Counted from the first letter of the stretch, positions 42,793-55,426 are shown. The stretch: 64,000 nucleotides of DNA from Burkholderia sp. SRS-W-2-2016 (GCF_001931485.1 NZ_MSDV01000023.1:62001-126000); one strand, 5' to 3'. A program made the numbers and translations. Notes: generated by a model not told the origin, from the sequence alone.

Positions 42793-43422
42793 CTACTCGT
42801 GGTGCACGGGAGCGGCAACCTCGCCGCCGGCCGTCGCGAGACTCGCGCGATGGCGCGCGATTGCGCCAAGCAGCCAGTCCCACGCGATGCGTTCGCGCTC
42901 GCCGGCGGTTTTATCGATGGCAATCTGCAGATAAGCGACTTCGCGATCGATCTTGTCGGGAGGCAGCATGAAGAGCCGGCTCACCAGAATCGCGCCTTCC
43001 ACGACCGCCGACTGCGCGCGGTTAAAGCCCGCGAACGGCGCGTGATTTTCGCGGTGCACGTATTTCATCACCAGCACCGGACGCTGCGGGTCCTCGCGAA
43101 TCTCATCGAGTTCGAGTTCGGCATGCGCGAGCGATTCGGCGAGCCGCACGCTCGCGACGCGGCTCGCGCGCACGGTCGGCCAGTCGGTCGCGCAGTGCGT
43201 GACGCAGCCCGCGAATACCCGCACATCGGTCGTGAAATTAAGCACCGCCGCCCGCGACGCGAGGATGTTCTCGAGTGTCGTGGACGGACGGAAAGGGGCA
43301 AGGATGATGCGCTCACCCTCGGAGCGCGCGCCCATCGGCGCGATATGAGGACGGCCATCGCACGCTGCCGTGGTAACGATCGTTTCGTGGATCATGGCGG
43401 GGAACGCGTGTCCCGACAGCAC
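42793..43422 (-). CDS. DUF447-family protein of H4MPT clusters
   Basis: 209 residues (ATG at 43395 is an alternative start, giving MIHETIVTTAACDG). The sequence is flavin-reductase-like in its first half (GRPHIAPMGARSEGERIILAPFR, LENILASRAAVLNFTTDVRVF) and helical later. Members occur with methanopterin genes in archaea and methylotrophs and have no assigned reaction. It lies between pqqA and mfnB on the same strand. Confidence 0.8.
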   Translation of the reverse strand: MLSGHAFPAMIHETIVTTAACDGRPHIAPMGARSEGERIILAPFRPSTTLENILASRAAVLNFTTDVRVFAGCVTHCATDWPTVRASRVASVRLAESLAHAELELDEIREDPQRPVLVMKYVHRENHAPFAGFNRAQSAVVEGAILVSRLFMLPPDKIDREVAYLQIAIDKTAGERERIAWDWLLGAIARHRASLATAGGEVAAPVHHE

Positions 43423-43458
43423 GGCAAGGCCGGCCGTTCAGCTAGGGTCAAACAGGAT

Positions 43459-43493
43459 CCGTAGAGGGGCCGCGGCGTGCGGCCCGCCTACGG
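43459..43493 (-). promoter_or_regulatory. hairpin directly after pqqA
   Basis: 15-bp arms (43459-43473 and 43479-43493) pair at 13 of 15 positions with a 5-nt loop, and the stem begins 3 bp after the pqqA stop. No T run follows on the minus strand, so it looks like an RNA-stabilising or partial-termination element between pqqA and the DUF447-mfnB genes. Confidence 0.65.
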
Positions 43494-43495
43494 GC

Positions 43496-43570
43496 TTAAC
43501 GCGTAGCGACATACATCACGATTTCAAAACCGAGGCGTACGTCGGTGTAGCTCGGAGTGGACCATTGCAT
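43496..43570 (-). CDS. pqqA: PqqA, PQQ precursor peptide
   Basis: 24 residues: MQWSTPSYTDVRLGFEIVMY then VATR. Glu16 and Tyr20, separated by three residues, are the pair that PqqE cross-links to make PQQ; the sequence closely follows the family consensus. The start is preceded by a strong ribosome site GGAGGAAG, 5 bp before ATG, and a TAA ends it at 43496. It lies ~29 kb from pqqBCDE and is divergent from cbbL. A longer in-frame extension upstream is not needed and has no family match. It is the only pqqA seen in the window. Confidence 0.95.
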   Translation of the reverse strand: MQWSTPSYTDVRLGFEIVMYVATR

Positions 43571-45548
<1,978 letters not shown>

Positions 45549-45693
45549 GCGCCATTTAAGCGCGGCCTGATCGCCGAGAACGTCACCAACCGCCGCAATA
45601 CCCGCAACGAGCGAATCCGCCAAGCGGTGCGCCGCACCGCGCGAGGAACTGTTGACGCCGTTATTACCGCGACATTCATCAACGAGGTTAGTC

Positions 45694-46122
45694 ATGCGAA
45701 TTACACAGGGAACGTTCTCCTTTCTGCCCGAGCTGACCGACGAGGAAATCAGCCTGCAGATCGACTACGCGTTGCGCCAGGGCTGGGCCTGTTCGGTCGA
45801 ATTCACCGACGACCCGCATCCGCGCAACACCTACTGGGAAATGTGGGGACTGCCGATGTTCGACCTGCGCGACCCGGCCGGCGTGATGCAGGAGGTCAAG
45901 GCCTGCCGCGAAGCGCGCCCGGGTCACTACATCAAGGTCAATGCGTTCGATTCGGTGCGCACCTTCGAGACGATGCGGCTGTCGTTCATCGTGCACCGGC
46001 CGGAGGTGGAACCGGGCTTCCGGCTCGAACGCCAGGACGCGCCGGGCCGCACGCAGCGCTACAGCATCGCCGGCTATGCGGTCGACCGGCCGGCGGGCGA
46101 GCGCTACGGGTCCGCCAATTAA
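45694..46122 (+). CDS. cbbS: RuBisCO small subunit
   Basis: 142 residues from ATG 45694 (ACGAGGTTAGTC upstream). [20 protein letters not shown] and the extended C-terminus ([19 protein letters not shown]) are typical of red-type small subunits, whose C-terminal hairpin lines the central channel. It is 145 bp after cbbL. Confidence 0.97.
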   Translation: MRITQGTFSFLPELTDEEISLQIDYALRQGWACSVEFTDDPHPRNTYWEMWGLPMFDLRDPAGVMQEVKACREARPGHYIKVNAFDSVRTFETMRLSFIVHRPEVEPGFRLERQDAPGRTQRYSIAGYAVDRPAGERYGSAN

Positions 46123-46162
46123 GCGTCGCCAACCGGGCGTCGCCACGAAGCCGCTATCAGGC

Positions 46163-46210
46163 GATTCGCGCCGCGCCGCGCGAGCTGTGGCCGCGCGGCG
46201 CGCCCGAATC
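46163..46210 (+). promoter_or_regulatory. large hairpin between cbbS and cbbX
   Basis: The arms GATTCGCGCCGCGCCGCGCG and CCGCGCGGCGCGCCCGAATC (with small imperfections) flank AGCTGTGG, giving a very stable RNA stem just before the cbbX ribosome site (AAGGAGGAACA). It probably tunes the cbbLS:cbbX expression ratio by mRNA processing or partial termination. Confidence 0.6.
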
Positions 46211-46223
46211 GCAAGGAGGAACA

Positions 46224-47213
46224 ATGACAGTCGATGCCGCCATCGTGGACGCGCTGCCGCCGTCCGCCACGCAAGCCCCGGGCGCCACTGAACCCGCGTC
46301 GCAGGTCGATCTCGCCGCGCTGTATCGCGACTCCGGGATCGGCGACGTGCTCGGCGAACTCGATCGCGATCTGGTCGGGCTCGCGCCGGTGAAGACCCGC
46401 ATTCGCGAAGTCGCCGCGCATTTACTGGTGGAACGCGCGCGCGCATCGCTCGGCCTCGCCGGCGGCGCGCCGACCCTGCATATGTGCTTCTCCGGCAACC
46501 CCGGCACCGGCAAGACCACGGTCGCGCTGCGCATGGCCGAGGTGCTGCACCGGCTCGGCTATATCCGTCGCAATCATCTGGTGTCGGTCACGCGCGACGA
46601 CCTGGTCGGCCAGTACATCGGCCACACCGCGCCGAAAACCCGCGATGTACTGAAGCGCGCGATGGGCGGCGTGCTGTTCATCGACGAAGCGTATTACCTG
46701 TATCGCCCGGAAAACGAGCGCGACTACGGCCAGGAAGCAATTGAAATCCTGTTGCAGACGATGGAGAACCAGCGCAGCGATCTGGTGGTGATCCTCGCCG
46801 GCTACGCGTCGCGGATGGAAGTGTTCTTCGAGAGCAATCCGGGCTTCCGCTCGCGCATCGCGCATCACATCACGTTTCCCGATTATCAGGAAACCGAACT
46901 GCTGGAAATCGCCGAACGCATGCTCGGCACCATGCATTACCGCTTCGATGCCGCGTCGCGCCGCGCGTTCGCCGACTATCTGGCGCGCCGCATCCGTCAG
47001 CCGAATTTCGCCAATGCGCGCTCGGTGCGCAATGCGCTCGACCGCGCGCGGCTGCGCCAGGCGAACCGGCTGTTCGCGGGCGCGCTGCATGGCGGCAAGC
47101 CGATCGACGCGGCGACGCTGACGCTGATCGACGCGACCGACGTGCGCGCGAGCCGCGTATTCGACGAAGCGTTGAGCGCCACCGAACATCCGCCCGCGGC
47201 GCCGCCGGGCTGA
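46224..47213 (+). CDS. cbbX: CbbX, red-type RuBisCO activase (AAA+)
   Basis: 329 residues. AAA+ motifs: [20 protein letters not shown] (Walker A), [13 protein letters not shown] (Walker B) and [14 protein letters not shown] (arginine-finger area). It removes inhibitory sugar phosphates from red-type RuBisCO and is stimulated by RuBP. Ribosome site AAGGAGGA before ATG. N-terminal ~35 residues are variable and Ala/Pro-rich. Confidence 0.97.
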   Translation: MTVDAAIVDALPPSATQAPGATEPASQVDLAALYRDSGIGDVLGELDRDLVGLAPVKTRIREVAAHLLVERARASLGLAGGAPTLHMCFSGNPGTGKTTVALRMAEVLHRLGYIRRNHLVSVTRDDLVGQYIGHTAPKTRDVLKRAMGGVLFIDEAYYLYRPENERDYGQEAIEILLQTMENQRSDLVVILAGYASRMEVFFESNPGFRSRIAHHITFPDYQETELLEIAERMLGTMHYRFDAASRRAFADYLARRIRQPNFANARSVRNALDRARLRQANRLFAGALHGGKPIDAATLTLIDATDVRASRVFDEALSATEHPPAAPPG

Positions 47214-47261
47214 CTCGCCGCGGCGAGTGAAGACGTCAAGACCTATTCCACGGAGATCGCC

Positions 47262-48365
47262 ATGCAAGACGGACGCACGACACTTTCGAAATTCCTGATC
47301 GACACCCTCGACCGCCAGCCGTGCGCGGCGAACTCGCAGGAAACGGCGGGACTCTCCGCGCTGCTGATCGACGTCGCGGCCGCGATCAAGTCGATCTCGG
47401 CGATGCTGACCAAGGGCGCGCTCGGCGGCAATTACGGCTCCGCGCAAACCGTCAACACGCACGGCGAGGAACAGAAGAAGCTCGACGTCGCGACCAACGA
47501 GGTCTTTTTGCAGCAATGCGAATGGGACGGGCTGCTGGCGGCGATGGTGTCGGAGGAAATGGAACAGGTCTACGCGATTCCGGACGGCTATCCGCGCGGC
47601 GACTATCTGCTCGCGTTCGACCCGCTCGACGGTTCGTCGAATATCGACATCAACGGGGTGGTCGGCTCGATTTTCTCGGTGCTGCGGGTGCGCGATCCCA
47701 TCGACGAAGCCGGCAGCGAAGCGGCCTTTCTGCGTCCAGGCTGCGAGCAGGTCGCGGCCGGCTACGCGGTCTACGGACCGTCGACGATGCTGGTGCTGTC
47801 GGTCGGCAACGGCACCCATGGTTTCACGCTCGAGCGCGAGATCGGCAACTTCGTGCTGACCCATTCGAACATCCGGATTCCTGAGGAAACCAGCGAGTTC
47901 GCGATCAATGCGTCGAACGAGCGCTTCTGGGAGCCGCCGGTGCGGCGCTACGTGCAGGAATGCAAGGACGGCCGCAGCGGTTGTCGCGGGCGCGACTTCA
48001 ATACGCGCTGGATCGCGTCGATGGTCGCGGAAGTGCACCGGATCCTGATGCGCGGCGGCGTGTTCATGTATCCGCGCGACTCGAAAACCCCGGCGATGGA
48101 AGGGCGCCTGCGGCTGCTGTACGAAGCGAATCCGATGAGCTTCCTGATCGAACAGGCGGGCGGTCTGTCGAGCACCGGGCGCGAGCGGATTCTCGACGTG
48201 CAGCCGCAGAGCCTGCATGGCCGGGTGCCGGTGATTCTCGGCTCGAAGAACGAGGTCGAGCGGATCGCGCGCTATCACGGCGAATACGACCGCGGCGAGG
48301 ACAAGCCGTTCAGCTCGCCGCTGTTCGGCACGCGCTCGCTGTTCCTGCCGGATTTCTCGGTCTGA
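47262..48365 (+). CDS. cbbF: class I fructose-1,6-bisphosphatase
   Basis: 367 residues. Metal-site blocks [25 protein letters not shown] and [15 protein letters not shown] define FBPase class I. It makes fructose-6-phosphate in the Calvin cycle. Preceded by CGGAGATCGCC. 48 bp after cbbX. Confidence 0.96.
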   Translation: MQDGRTTLSKFLIDTLDRQPCAANSQETAGLSALLIDVAAAIKSISAMLTKGALGGNYGSAQTVNTHGEEQKKLDVATNEVFLQQCEWDGLLAAMVSEEMEQVYAIPDGYPRGDYLLAFDPLDGSSNIDINGVVGSIFSVLRVRDPIDEAGSEAAFLRPGCEQVAAGYAVYGPSTMLVLSVGNGTHGFTLEREIGNFVLTHSNIRIPEETSEFAINASNERFWEPPVRRYVQECKDGRSGCRGRDFNTRWIASMVAEVHRILMRGGVFMYPRDSKTPAMEGRLRLLYEANPMSFLIEQAGGLSSTGRERILDVQPQSLHGRVPVILGSKNEVERIARYHGEYDRGEDKPFSSPLFGTRSLFLPDFSV

Positions 48366-48464
48366 GCCGTGGCGGACTACGCATAACAAGCCGCTGCGGG
48401 CCGCGAGTGCGCGCACTACGCGCCACGGCAGCGCACAGAACACAAGTCATCCGGAGACAAACGC

Positions 48465-49337
48465 ATGTCAGTCAAACACCCGATCATCGCGGTGACCGGC
48501 TCGAGCGGCGCGGGCACCACCACCGTCATGAAGAGCTTCATGCACATCTTCAGGCGCGAGCACATCAATGCGCAGATCGTCGAGGGCGACGCGTTTCATC
48601 GCTACGACCGGCTCGGCATGCGCGCGGCGATGAAGGAGCGCGAGCGCGACGGCGTGCCGAACTTCAGCCACTTCGGCCCCGAGGCGAATCTGCTCGAAGA
48701 GCTGGAGACGCTGTTTACCCGCTACGGCGAGAACGGCACCGGCCAGTTGCGCCACTACGTGCACGACGCGGCCGAGGCGCAGTTCTACAAGCAGGACGGC
48801 GGCACCTTCACGCCGTGGGAGGACGTCGCGGCCGACACCGACCTGATGTTCTACGAAGGCCTGCACGGCGCGGCGGTCACCGACAAGGTCGATATCGCGC
48901 GGCATACCGATCTGCTGATCGGCGTGGTGCCGATCATCAACCTCGAATGGATCCAGAAGCTGCATCGCGACCAGACGATGCGCGGCTATACGCACGAAGC
49001 GGTGCTCGACACGATCCTGCGGCGCATGCCCGACTACGTGAACTACATCTGTCCGCAGTTCTCGCGCACTCATGTGAATTTCCAGCGCGTGCCGACCGTG
49101 GACACGTCGAACCCGTTCACCGCGCGCGAGATTCCGGCGCCCGACGAGAGCTTCGTGGTGATCCGCTTCGCGCGGCCGAAAGGAATCGACTTCCAGTATC
49201 TGCTGACGATGCTGCACGACTCGTTCATGTCGCGCCCGAATGTGATCGTGGTGCCGGGCGGCAAGATGGGGCTCGCGATGCAGCTGATTTTCACGCCGAT
49301 GATTCTGCAATTGATCGACCGCCGCTCGCGCGCCTGA
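48465..49337 (+). CDS. cbbP: phosphoribulokinase
   Basis: 290 residues. P-loop AVTGSSGAGTTTVMKSF at the start, then EGDAFHRYDRLGMRAAMKER and HTDLLIGVVPIINLEWIQK. It phosphorylates ribulose-5-phosphate to RuBP. ATG follows CCGGAGACAAACGC. Confidence 0.97.
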   Translation: MSVKHPIIAVTGSSGAGTTTVMKSFMHIFRREHINAQIVEGDAFHRYDRLGMRAAMKERERDGVPNFSHFGPEANLLEELETLFTRYGENGTGQLRHYVHDAAEAQFYKQDGGTFTPWEDVAADTDLMFYEGLHGAAVTDKVDIARHTDLLIGVVPIINLEWIQKLHRDQTMRGYTHEAVLDTILRRMPDYVNYICPQFSRTHVNFQRVPTVDTSNPFTAREIPAPDESFVVIRFARPKGIDFQYLLTMLHDSFMSRPNVIVVPGGKMGLAMQLIFTPMILQLIDRRSRA

Positions 49338-49403
49338 GGGGGCCCGGACGGATCAGGAAGGATCAGGACGGACCGCGCGGTCCATTTCGCAAGGAGAATT
49401 CCG

Positions 49404-51551
49404 ATGAGTGCAGTCGCGCAACCGCTTGCCGCTCCCGCCACCCGTCAGATGGCCGACGCGCTGCGCATGCTCGCGATCGACGCGGTCGAAGCGGCGAAGT
49501 CCGGACATCCCGGCATGCCGCTCGGCATGGCCGACATCGCGGTCGCGTTGTGGGACCGGCATCTGAAGCACAACCCGCGCAACCCGGCGTGGCCCGACCG
49601 GGACCGCTTCATTCTGTCGAACGGTCACGGTTCGATGCTGTTGTACGGACTGCTGCATTTGACCGGCTACGACCTGCCGATCGACGAGCTGAAGCGCTTT
49701 CGCCAGTTGCACAGCAAAACGCCTGGGCATCCTGAAGTTGGCGTGACGCCCGGCGTCGAGACGACCACCGGGCCGCTCGGCCAGGGGCTCGCGAACGGCG
49801 TCGGGATGGCGCTCGCCGAGGCGCTGCTCGCGCGCGAATTCAACCGGCCGGGGCACCGGATCGTCGATCACCGCACCTATGTGTTCGCCGGCGACGGCTG
49901 TCTGATGGAAGGGATCTCGCACGAAGCGGCGTCGCTCGCGGGCACGCTGAAGCTCGACAAGCTGACGGTGCTGTACGACGACAACGGCATTTCGATCGAC
50001 GGCCACGTGTCGCAGTGGTTCGCCGACGACACGCCGTCGCGTTTCGCCGCGTACGGCTGGCACGTGGTGCGCGACGTGGACGGCCACGATATCGACGCGG
50101 TCGATCGCGCGTTGCACGCGGCGCGCGCGGTCGGCCGGCCGACGCTGATCTGCTGCCGCACGGTGATCGGCCAGGGCGCGCCGTCGAAGGCCGGCACTCA
50201 AGACGTGCACGGCGCGCCGCTCGGCGCGGACGAGATCGCCCGCACGCGGGTCGCGCTGAACTGGCCGTACCCGCCGTTCGAGATTCCGGACGAGGTGCGC
50301 GAGAACTTCGATGCGAGCGCGCGCGGCGCGGCCGCCGAAGCCGATTGGCGCGAGCAGTTTGACGCATATCGCAAGCGCTATCCGGCGGAAGCGGCCGAGT
50401 TCGAGCGGCGCGTGCAGGGCAAGCTGCCGGCGCTGTGGCACGACGCGGTGCGCGCGCTGCTGCGCGACACCAACGCCGCCGCCGAAACACTGGCCACGCG
50501 CAAGGCATCGCAAAAGGCGATTGCGGCGCTCGCGCGCAGCCTGCCGGAAATGCTCGGCGGCTCGGCCGATCTGACCGGCTCGAATCTGACCGACTGGCCC
50601 GGCGCGATCGACGTGCGCGCCGACGGCCACGACGGCAACGGCAGCGAAGGCGGCAGCGGTAGTGGCAGCGGTAGTGGCCATGCCGGCAACCTAGCCGACG
50701 GCCCGCGCACCGCCAGCCACGCCAGCCACGCCAGCAGCCTGCGCGCCGGCAACTACATCCACTACGGCGTGCGTGAATTCGGCATGAGCGCGATGTTGAA
50801 CGGGATCGCGCTGCATCGCGGCTACCTGCCGTTCGGCGGCACCTTCCTGACCTTCTCCGACTATTCGCGCAACGCGCTGCGGATGGCCGCGTTGATGAAG
50901 ACCCGTTCGATCTTCGTGTTCACGCACGACTCGATCGGCCTCGGCGAAGACGGCCCGACTCACCAGGCGGTCGAACATGCGGCGAGTCTGCGGCTGATTC
51001 CGGGCCTCGACGTCTGGCGCCCATGCGACACCGTCGAGACCGCGCAGGCATGGGTCAGCGCGGTCGAACGCGACGGGCCGACGTGTTTGCTGCTGAGCCG
51101 GCAGAACCTGCCGTTCGTCACGCGCTCGGCCGAACAGCTCGGCGCGATCGCGCGCGGCGGCTACGTGTTGCGCGACTGGCCGGCCACGCCGCAAGCAACC
51201 CGCGTCGTGCTGATCGCGACCGGCTCCGAAGTCGCGCTCGCGGTCGACGCAATCGAACCACTCGCGGCCGCCGGCATCGCCGCGCGCGTCGTGTCGATGC
51301 CGTCGACCAGCGCGTTCGACCACCAGCCGCGCGAGTGGCGCGATGCGGTGCTGCCGCCGGGCGTGCCGCGTGTCGCAATCGAAGCGGGCGTCAGCGCGTT
51401 CTGGCGGCAATACGTCGGACTCGAAGGCGGCGTGGTCGGCATCGACACGTTCGGCGAATCCGCGCCGGCCGCCGCGCTGTTCGCGCATTTCAACCTGAAC
51501 ACGCAGACGCTGGTCGACACGGCCCGCCGCGTCGCGCAACCCGCGCGCTGA
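49404..51551 (+). CDS. cbbT: transketolase
   Basis: 715 residues. Thiamine-pyrophosphate motif [20 protein letters not shown] and N-terminal [15 protein letters not shown]. The second domain has [15 protein letters not shown] and [15 protein letters not shown] Gly/Ser/His low-complexity stretch occupies residues ~408-445, not usual for the family. It rearranges sugar phosphates in the Calvin cycle. Strong ribosome site AAGGAGAATTCCG. Confidence 0.96.
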   Translation: MSAVAQPLAAPATRQMADALRMLAIDAVEAAKSGHPGMPLGMADIAVALWDRHLKHNPRNPAWPDRDRFILSNGHGSMLLYGLLHLTGYDLPIDELKRFRQLHSKTPGHPEVGVTPGVETTTGPLGQGLANGVGMALAEALLAREFNRPGHRIVDHRTYVFAGDGCLMEGISHEAASLAGTLKLDKLTVLYDDNGISIDGHVSQWFADDTPSRFAAYGWHVVRDVDGHDIDAVDRALHAARAVGRPTLICCRTVIGQGAPSKAGTQDVHGAPLGADEIARTRVALNWPYPPFEIPDEVRENFDASARGAAAEADWREQFDAYRKRYPAEAAEFERRVQGKLPALWHDAVRALLRDTNAAAETLATRKASQKAIAALARSLPEMLGGSADLTGSNLTDWPGAIDVRADGHDGNGSEGGSGSGSGSGHAGNLADGPRTASHASHASSLRAGNYIHYGVREFGMSAMLNGIALHRGYLPFGGTFLTFSDYSRNALRMAALMKTRSIFVFTHDSIGLGEDGPTHQAVEHAASLRLIPGLDVWRPCDTVETAQAWVSAVERDGPTCLLLSRQNLPFVTRSAEQLGAIARGGYVLRDWPATPQATRVVLIATGSEVALAVDAIEPLAAAGIAARVVSMPSTSAFDHQPREWRDAVLPPGVPRVAIEAGVSAFWRQYVGLEGGVVGIDTFGESAPAAALFAHFNLNTQTLVDTARRVAQPAR

Positions 51552-51609
51552 ACCTACTCAGGGCGGCGCCCGAACCGAATCCAATCACGAGCTAAACGAG
51601 GAGCACGCA

Positions 51610-52647
51610 ATGGCCTTCATCACCCTGCGCCAACTACTGGATCACGCGGCCGAACACGACTACGGCGTGCCCGCATTCAACGTCAACAACATGGAGCAGA
51701 TTCACGCGATCATGCAGGCCGCCGAGGCGACCGCGAGCCCGGTGATCCTGCAGGCGTCGGCGGGCGCGCGCAAGTACGCGGGCGAGCCGTATCTGCGGCA
51801 CCTGGTGCTCGCCGCGCTCGAAGCGCATCCGGACATTCCGCTGGTGCTGCATCAGGATCACGGCGCGAGCCCGGCGGTCTGTCAGCAGGCGATCCGCTCC
51901 GGCTTCACGTCGGTGATGATGGACGGCTCGCTGCTGCCCGATCAGAAAACCCCGGCCGCATACGACTACAACGTCGACGTGAGCCGGCGCGTGGTGGATG
52001 CCGCGCACGCGGTCGGCGTGTCGGTGGAGGGCGAGCTAGGCTGTCTCGGCTCGCTCGAAACCGGCACCGCCGGCGAAGAGGACGGCGTCGGCGCGGCGGG
52101 AACGCTGTCGCTCGAACACCTGCTGACCGACCCGGACGAAGCGGCGCAGTTCGTCGAAGCGACCGGCGTCGATGCTTTGGCGATCGCGATCGGCACCTCG
52201 CACGGCGCGTATAAATTCAGCCGCGAGCCGACCGGCGACATTCTCGCGATCGACCGCATCGCCGATATTCACGCGCGGATTCCGAACACACATCTGGTGA
52301 TGCACGGTTCGTCGTCGGTGCCGCAGGAATGGCTCGCGGTGATCCGCGAATACGGCGGCGAGATTCCGACCACCTACGGCGTGCCGGTCGAGGAAATTCG
52401 CCGCGGCATCGCGCACGGCGTGCGCAAGGTCAATATCGACACCGACATCCGTCTCGCGATGAGCGGCGCGATGCGCAAGTCGCTCGCCAACGCGCGTTCC
52501 GAATTCGATCCGCGCGCCGCGTTGAAGGCCGCGACCGCGGCGGCCAGCGCGATCTGCGTCGAGCGTTTCGAGGCGTTCGGCTGCGCGGGGCAGGCGGCTC
52601 GCATCAAACCGCTGCCGCTCGAGACGATGGCGCGCCGCTATCACTAG
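51610..52647 (+). CDS. cbbA: class II fructose-bisphosphate aldolase
   Basis: 345 residues. Zinc-aldolase motifs [17 protein letters not shown] and [16 protein letters not shown], followed by [14 protein letters not shown] near residue 275. It joins triose phosphates to fructose- or sedoheptulose-bisphosphate. Start follows AACGAGGAGCACGCA. Co-directional with cbbT. Confidence 0.97.
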   Translation: MAFITLRQLLDHAAEHDYGVPAFNVNNMEQIHAIMQAAEATASPVILQASAGARKYAGEPYLRHLVLAALEAHPDIPLVLHQDHGASPAVCQQAIRSGFTSVMMDGSLLPDQKTPAAYDYNVDVSRRVVDAAHAVGVSVEGELGCLGSLETGTAGEEDGVGAAGTLSLEHLLTDPDEAAQFVEATGVDALAIAIGTSHGAYKFSREPTGDILAIDRIADIHARIPNTHLVMHGSSSVPQEWLAVIREYGGEIPTTYGVPVEEIRRGIAHGVRKVNIDTDIRLAMSGAMRKSLANARSEFDPRAALKAATAAASAICVERFEAFGCAGQAARIKPLPLETMARRYH

Positions 52648-52709
52648 CGGCCGCGAACCGGAAATGGTTCGGGAGCCTGAATAATTAGCTCACTTGCACG
52701 GAGAACGCG

Positions 52710-53417
52710 ATGCGCGAATTCCTGATTGCTCCGTCGCTGCTGTCGGCGGATTTTGCGCGGCTCGCCGACGAGATTCGCGACGTGACCGCGGCCGGCGCGG
52801 ACTGGATCCATCTCGACGTGATGGACAACCACTATGTGCCGAACCTGACGTTCGGGCCGCTGGTGTGCTCGGCGATCCGCCCGTACAGCGCGTTGCCGTT
52901 CGACGTGCATCTGATGACCGCGCCGGTCGATCCGCTGGTGTCGGCGTTCGCGGAGGCCGGCGCGAACCTGATCAGCTTTCATCCGGAGGCGACCCAGCAC
53001 GTGCACCGGACCATCGAGCTGATCCGTTCGCACGACGCGCGCGTCGGGCTCGCATTGAATCCGGCGACCCCGCTCGCCGCGCTCGATCACGTACTGGACA
53101 TGCTCGACGTCGTGCTGGTGATGTCGGTCAATCCCGGCTTCGGCGGTCAGGCGTTCATCCCGCACACGCTCGACAAACTGCGGCGTCTGCGCGTGCGGGT
53201 CGACGCAACGATGCAGCGCACCGGGCGGCCGTTGCAGATCGAAGTGGACGGCGGCGTGAAGGCGTCGAATATCGCGGCGATCGCGGAGGCGGGCGCCGAT
53301 GTGTTCGTCGCCGGCTCGGCGGTGTTCGGCGCGAGCGACCGCGCTCGGGCGATTAGCGGGATGCGCGACGAGCTGGCGAGCGTGCACGACCCGCTGAGTC
53401 TCGCGGCGTCGAAATGA
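52710..53417 (+). CDS. cbbE: ribulose-phosphate 3-epimerase
   Basis: 235 residues. Family blocks [37 protein letters not shown] and [14 protein letters not shown] are clear. It interconverts xylulose- and ribulose-5-phosphate. Last gene of the cbb operon; convergent with the DHPS-like gene, only 27 bp apart, with no obvious terminator. cbbG, cbbK and cbbR are not in this operon. Confidence 0.96.
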   Translation: MREFLIAPSLLSADFARLADEIRDVTAAGADWIHLDVMDNHYVPNLTFGPLVCSAIRPYSALPFDVHLMTAPVDPLVSAFAEAGANLISFHPEATQHVHRTIELIRSHDARVGLALNPATPLAALDHVLDMLDVVLVMSVNPGFGGQAFIPHTLDKLRRLRVRVDATMQRTGRPLQIEVDGGVKASNIAAIAEAGADVFVAGSAVFGASDRARAISGMRDELASVHDPLSLAASK

Positions 53418-53444
53418 GGCGGGCGTTTCGGTTCCCTGCGCGTC

Positions 53445-54827
53445 TCAACGCTTTTTCATCGTCTCGCCCGGCGCGCACCACGCGAGCAGATCCTGTTCGG
53501 GCCGCTCGAGCGCACAGCCCCAGTCGAGCGGCTGATCCTGATCGAAGCGCTTGCCCAGGCGCCACGCGATCTCCGCGCGCGCGAGCTGCACGCCCATATA
53601 GAACGCGTGGCCGCCGTCGTGTTCCAGATTCAGCTGCGGGTACAGCACGAACGGATCGTCGCCGCGCCGGTGGCCGTCGCGGTTGTACACGTGGATGCCG
53701 TCGCTGCTGACCTGCACGCGGAAATTCGGATCGCGCACGCCGCGCGCGAGTTCGTCGATCTCGTCGGCGCTATACGGAAACGGCCGCTTCGCGTGCACTT
53801 GCGCGAGGTCCGGGCTGATTCCCTTGGGCAGCACCTGCGCGTCGCGCGCCGCATGCATCACGCGCCGCGCGACATCGGCTTCGCGCAGCGCGCGGCGCGC
53901 GTGCAGACTCACCGAGGTGGTCAGCACCGCGCCGATCCGCAGCTCGGCGGCCATCCCAAGGAGTACTGCGTTAATGCCGCTGGTGTCGGCCTCGGTCAGC
54001 TCGGTCACGTTGCCGATGCCCATCATGATCGCGATGTCCGGATAGCGTTCGCGCAGCCGCACATAACGCGCAATCGACGTCGCCAGCCCGAACGGAATCG
54101 GATCGAGAATCGGATCGGCGAGAAACGCGCGGCCGCGCGCGGACAGCGCGTCGATCGCCGCGTCGAGCGAGGCCGGGTCGCCCGGTTCGCGCGCCACGAG
54201 GATCGGCGTGGCCGGCACTTCGTCGGCGATCCAGAGCGTGTCGAGGTTCAGGCTCATCAGATAGTCGGCGCCCGCGCGGCCGCCGCGCAGCAACTCGTCG
54301 GTGCGCATCGAATCGACGCTGACCCGGTAGCCTTCGCTTTTGAGGCGCCGCACCGCGTCTTCCAGATGCGCAAACGGCGTATCCGGCAGACAGCCGATAT
54401 CGATCACGTCCGCGCCTTGCGCTTTATATTCGCGCGCGCGTGCGGAAATGCCGTCGAGATCGAGCCGCGGCGCATCGACGATCTCCGCGAAGATCTCGGT
54501 GTCGTAGCGGCTCAGGTCGAACGGCTTGGCCTTGTGGCCGAAAAACTGCGGCAGGTCTTTCACCTCTTCGGGCCCGCGCTCGAACGGCACGCCGTAATGC
54601 GCGCTCAGCGCATCGAGGTCGCCCCGGCAGCGGCCCGGCACGATCACCCGTTGCGCGGCGAGCGGCGCGGCCAGCCGGCGCTGGATCAGATCGGCGGTCA
54701 TCAACGCGGCGACCTGTACGCCGATTTCGCGCACCTCCCAACTGAACGGCGCCGGCGCCATGCCGTCGAGCACGCGCCGCAGGCTCGGTTCGGCGAGCCG
54801 GCCGGTCAGGAAGAGGAGGTGGTCCAT
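53445..54827 (-). CDS. dihydropteroate synthase-like protein of H4MPT clusters
   Basis: 460 residues from ATG 54827 (GAAGAGGAGGTGGTCC on its plus-strand shadow side; the longer frame is Arg-rich shadow). The N-terminal ~150 residues are specific to this family (LLFLTGRLAEPSLRRVLDGM). The middle is a DHPS-like TIM barrel with GADVIDIGCLPDTP, VSVDSMRTDELLRG and IMMGIGNVTELTEADTSG. Found with methanopterin genes; a pterin-coupling step is plausible but not shown. It overlaps the flavoprotein gene end. Confidence 0.85.
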   Translation of the reverse strand: MDHLLFLTGRLAEPSLRRVLDGMAPAPFSWEVREIGVQVAALMTADLIQRRLAAPLAAQRVIVPGRCRGDLDALSAHYGVPFERGPEEVKDLPQFFGHKAKPFDLSRYDTEIFAEIVDAPRLDLDGISARAREYKAQGADVIDIGCLPDTPFAHLEDAVRRLKSEGYRVSVDSMRTDELLRGGRAGADYLMSLNLDTLWIADEVPATPILVAREPGDPASLDAAIDALSARGRAFLADPILDPIPFGLATSIARYVRLRERYPDIAIMMGIGNVTELTEADTSGINAVLLGMAAELRIGAVLTTSVSLHARRALREADVARRVMHAARDAQVLPKGISPDLAQVHAKRPFPYSADEIDELARGVRDPNFRVQVSSDGIHVYNRDGHRRGDDPFVLYPQLNLEHDGGHAFYMGVQLARAEIAWRLGKRFDQDQPLDWGCALERPEQDLLAWCAPGETMKKR

Positions 54828-55426
54828 GCGAGATCGAGAGTCGCGAGGCGTTGGGCGAGCGCTGCTTCGAGTTCGTCGAGCGAGCGCACGAGCGTCGTGT
54901 ATTCGAAGCGCGCGAGCCGTTCGACGTTCTCCAGTTCGATCCTGCGCGGCCGCAGTTCGACCCATTCGTCCGGGCTATGCGTGACGACGCTCGGTTCGGT
55001 ATCGCATGCATAGACGATGCCGGGAATGCATTGCTTGCCGGCCTGCGCGTACATATTGGTGGGCAGCGTATCGGAGATGCCGTACGCGCATTTGGCGACC
55101 GTGTTGCTGGTCGCGGGCGCGATCACGACCGTGTGATAGATGCCGTGATACAGCATGCCGACCGGCACGCCGCTCGCGCTGTTGTCGCGCAGCACACGGA
55201 ACTGCTCGCGCAGTTTGTCGAGCGTCCAGCCGTACAGCGGCAGCACTTCCTCGGCGGCGGCCGACAGAAACAGATCGACGCGCGGCAGCCGCCGCGCGAG
55301 CGCGATCGATTCTTCGAGCATGTGACCGGAGCCGGTCACGCACCATGCGAAGCGCGCATCGGCCTTGAAGTCGGCGAGGTCGCGCGTGGGATCGCGGCTG
55401 GAGTCCTGCCCCGGCGCGCGCGTCAT
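54806..55426 (-). CDS. AfpA/DmrB-type flavoprotein (possible dihydromethanopterin reductase)
   Basis: 206 residues. FAWCVTGSGHMLEESIALAR and HTVVIAPATSNTVAKCAYGI are the FMN-binding flavoprotein motifs, and MYAQAGKQCIPGIVYACD with several Cys is typical of archaeal-flavoprotein-like AfpA. Relatives reduce dihydromethanopterin to H4MPT. Its ATG overlaps the stop of the upstream sigma-54 activator (ATGA), so the regulator gene and this gene are coupled. Confidence 0.82.
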   Translation of the reverse strand: MTRAPGQDSSRDPTRDLADFKADARFAWCVTGSGHMLEESIALARRLPRVDLFLSAAAEEVLPLYGWTLDKLREQFRVLRDNSASGVPVGMLYHGIYHTVVIAPATSNTVAKCAYGISDTLPTNMYAQAGKQCIPGIVYACDTEPSVVTHSPDEWVELRPRRIELENVERLARFEYTTLVRSLDELEAALAQRLATLDLAWTTSSS

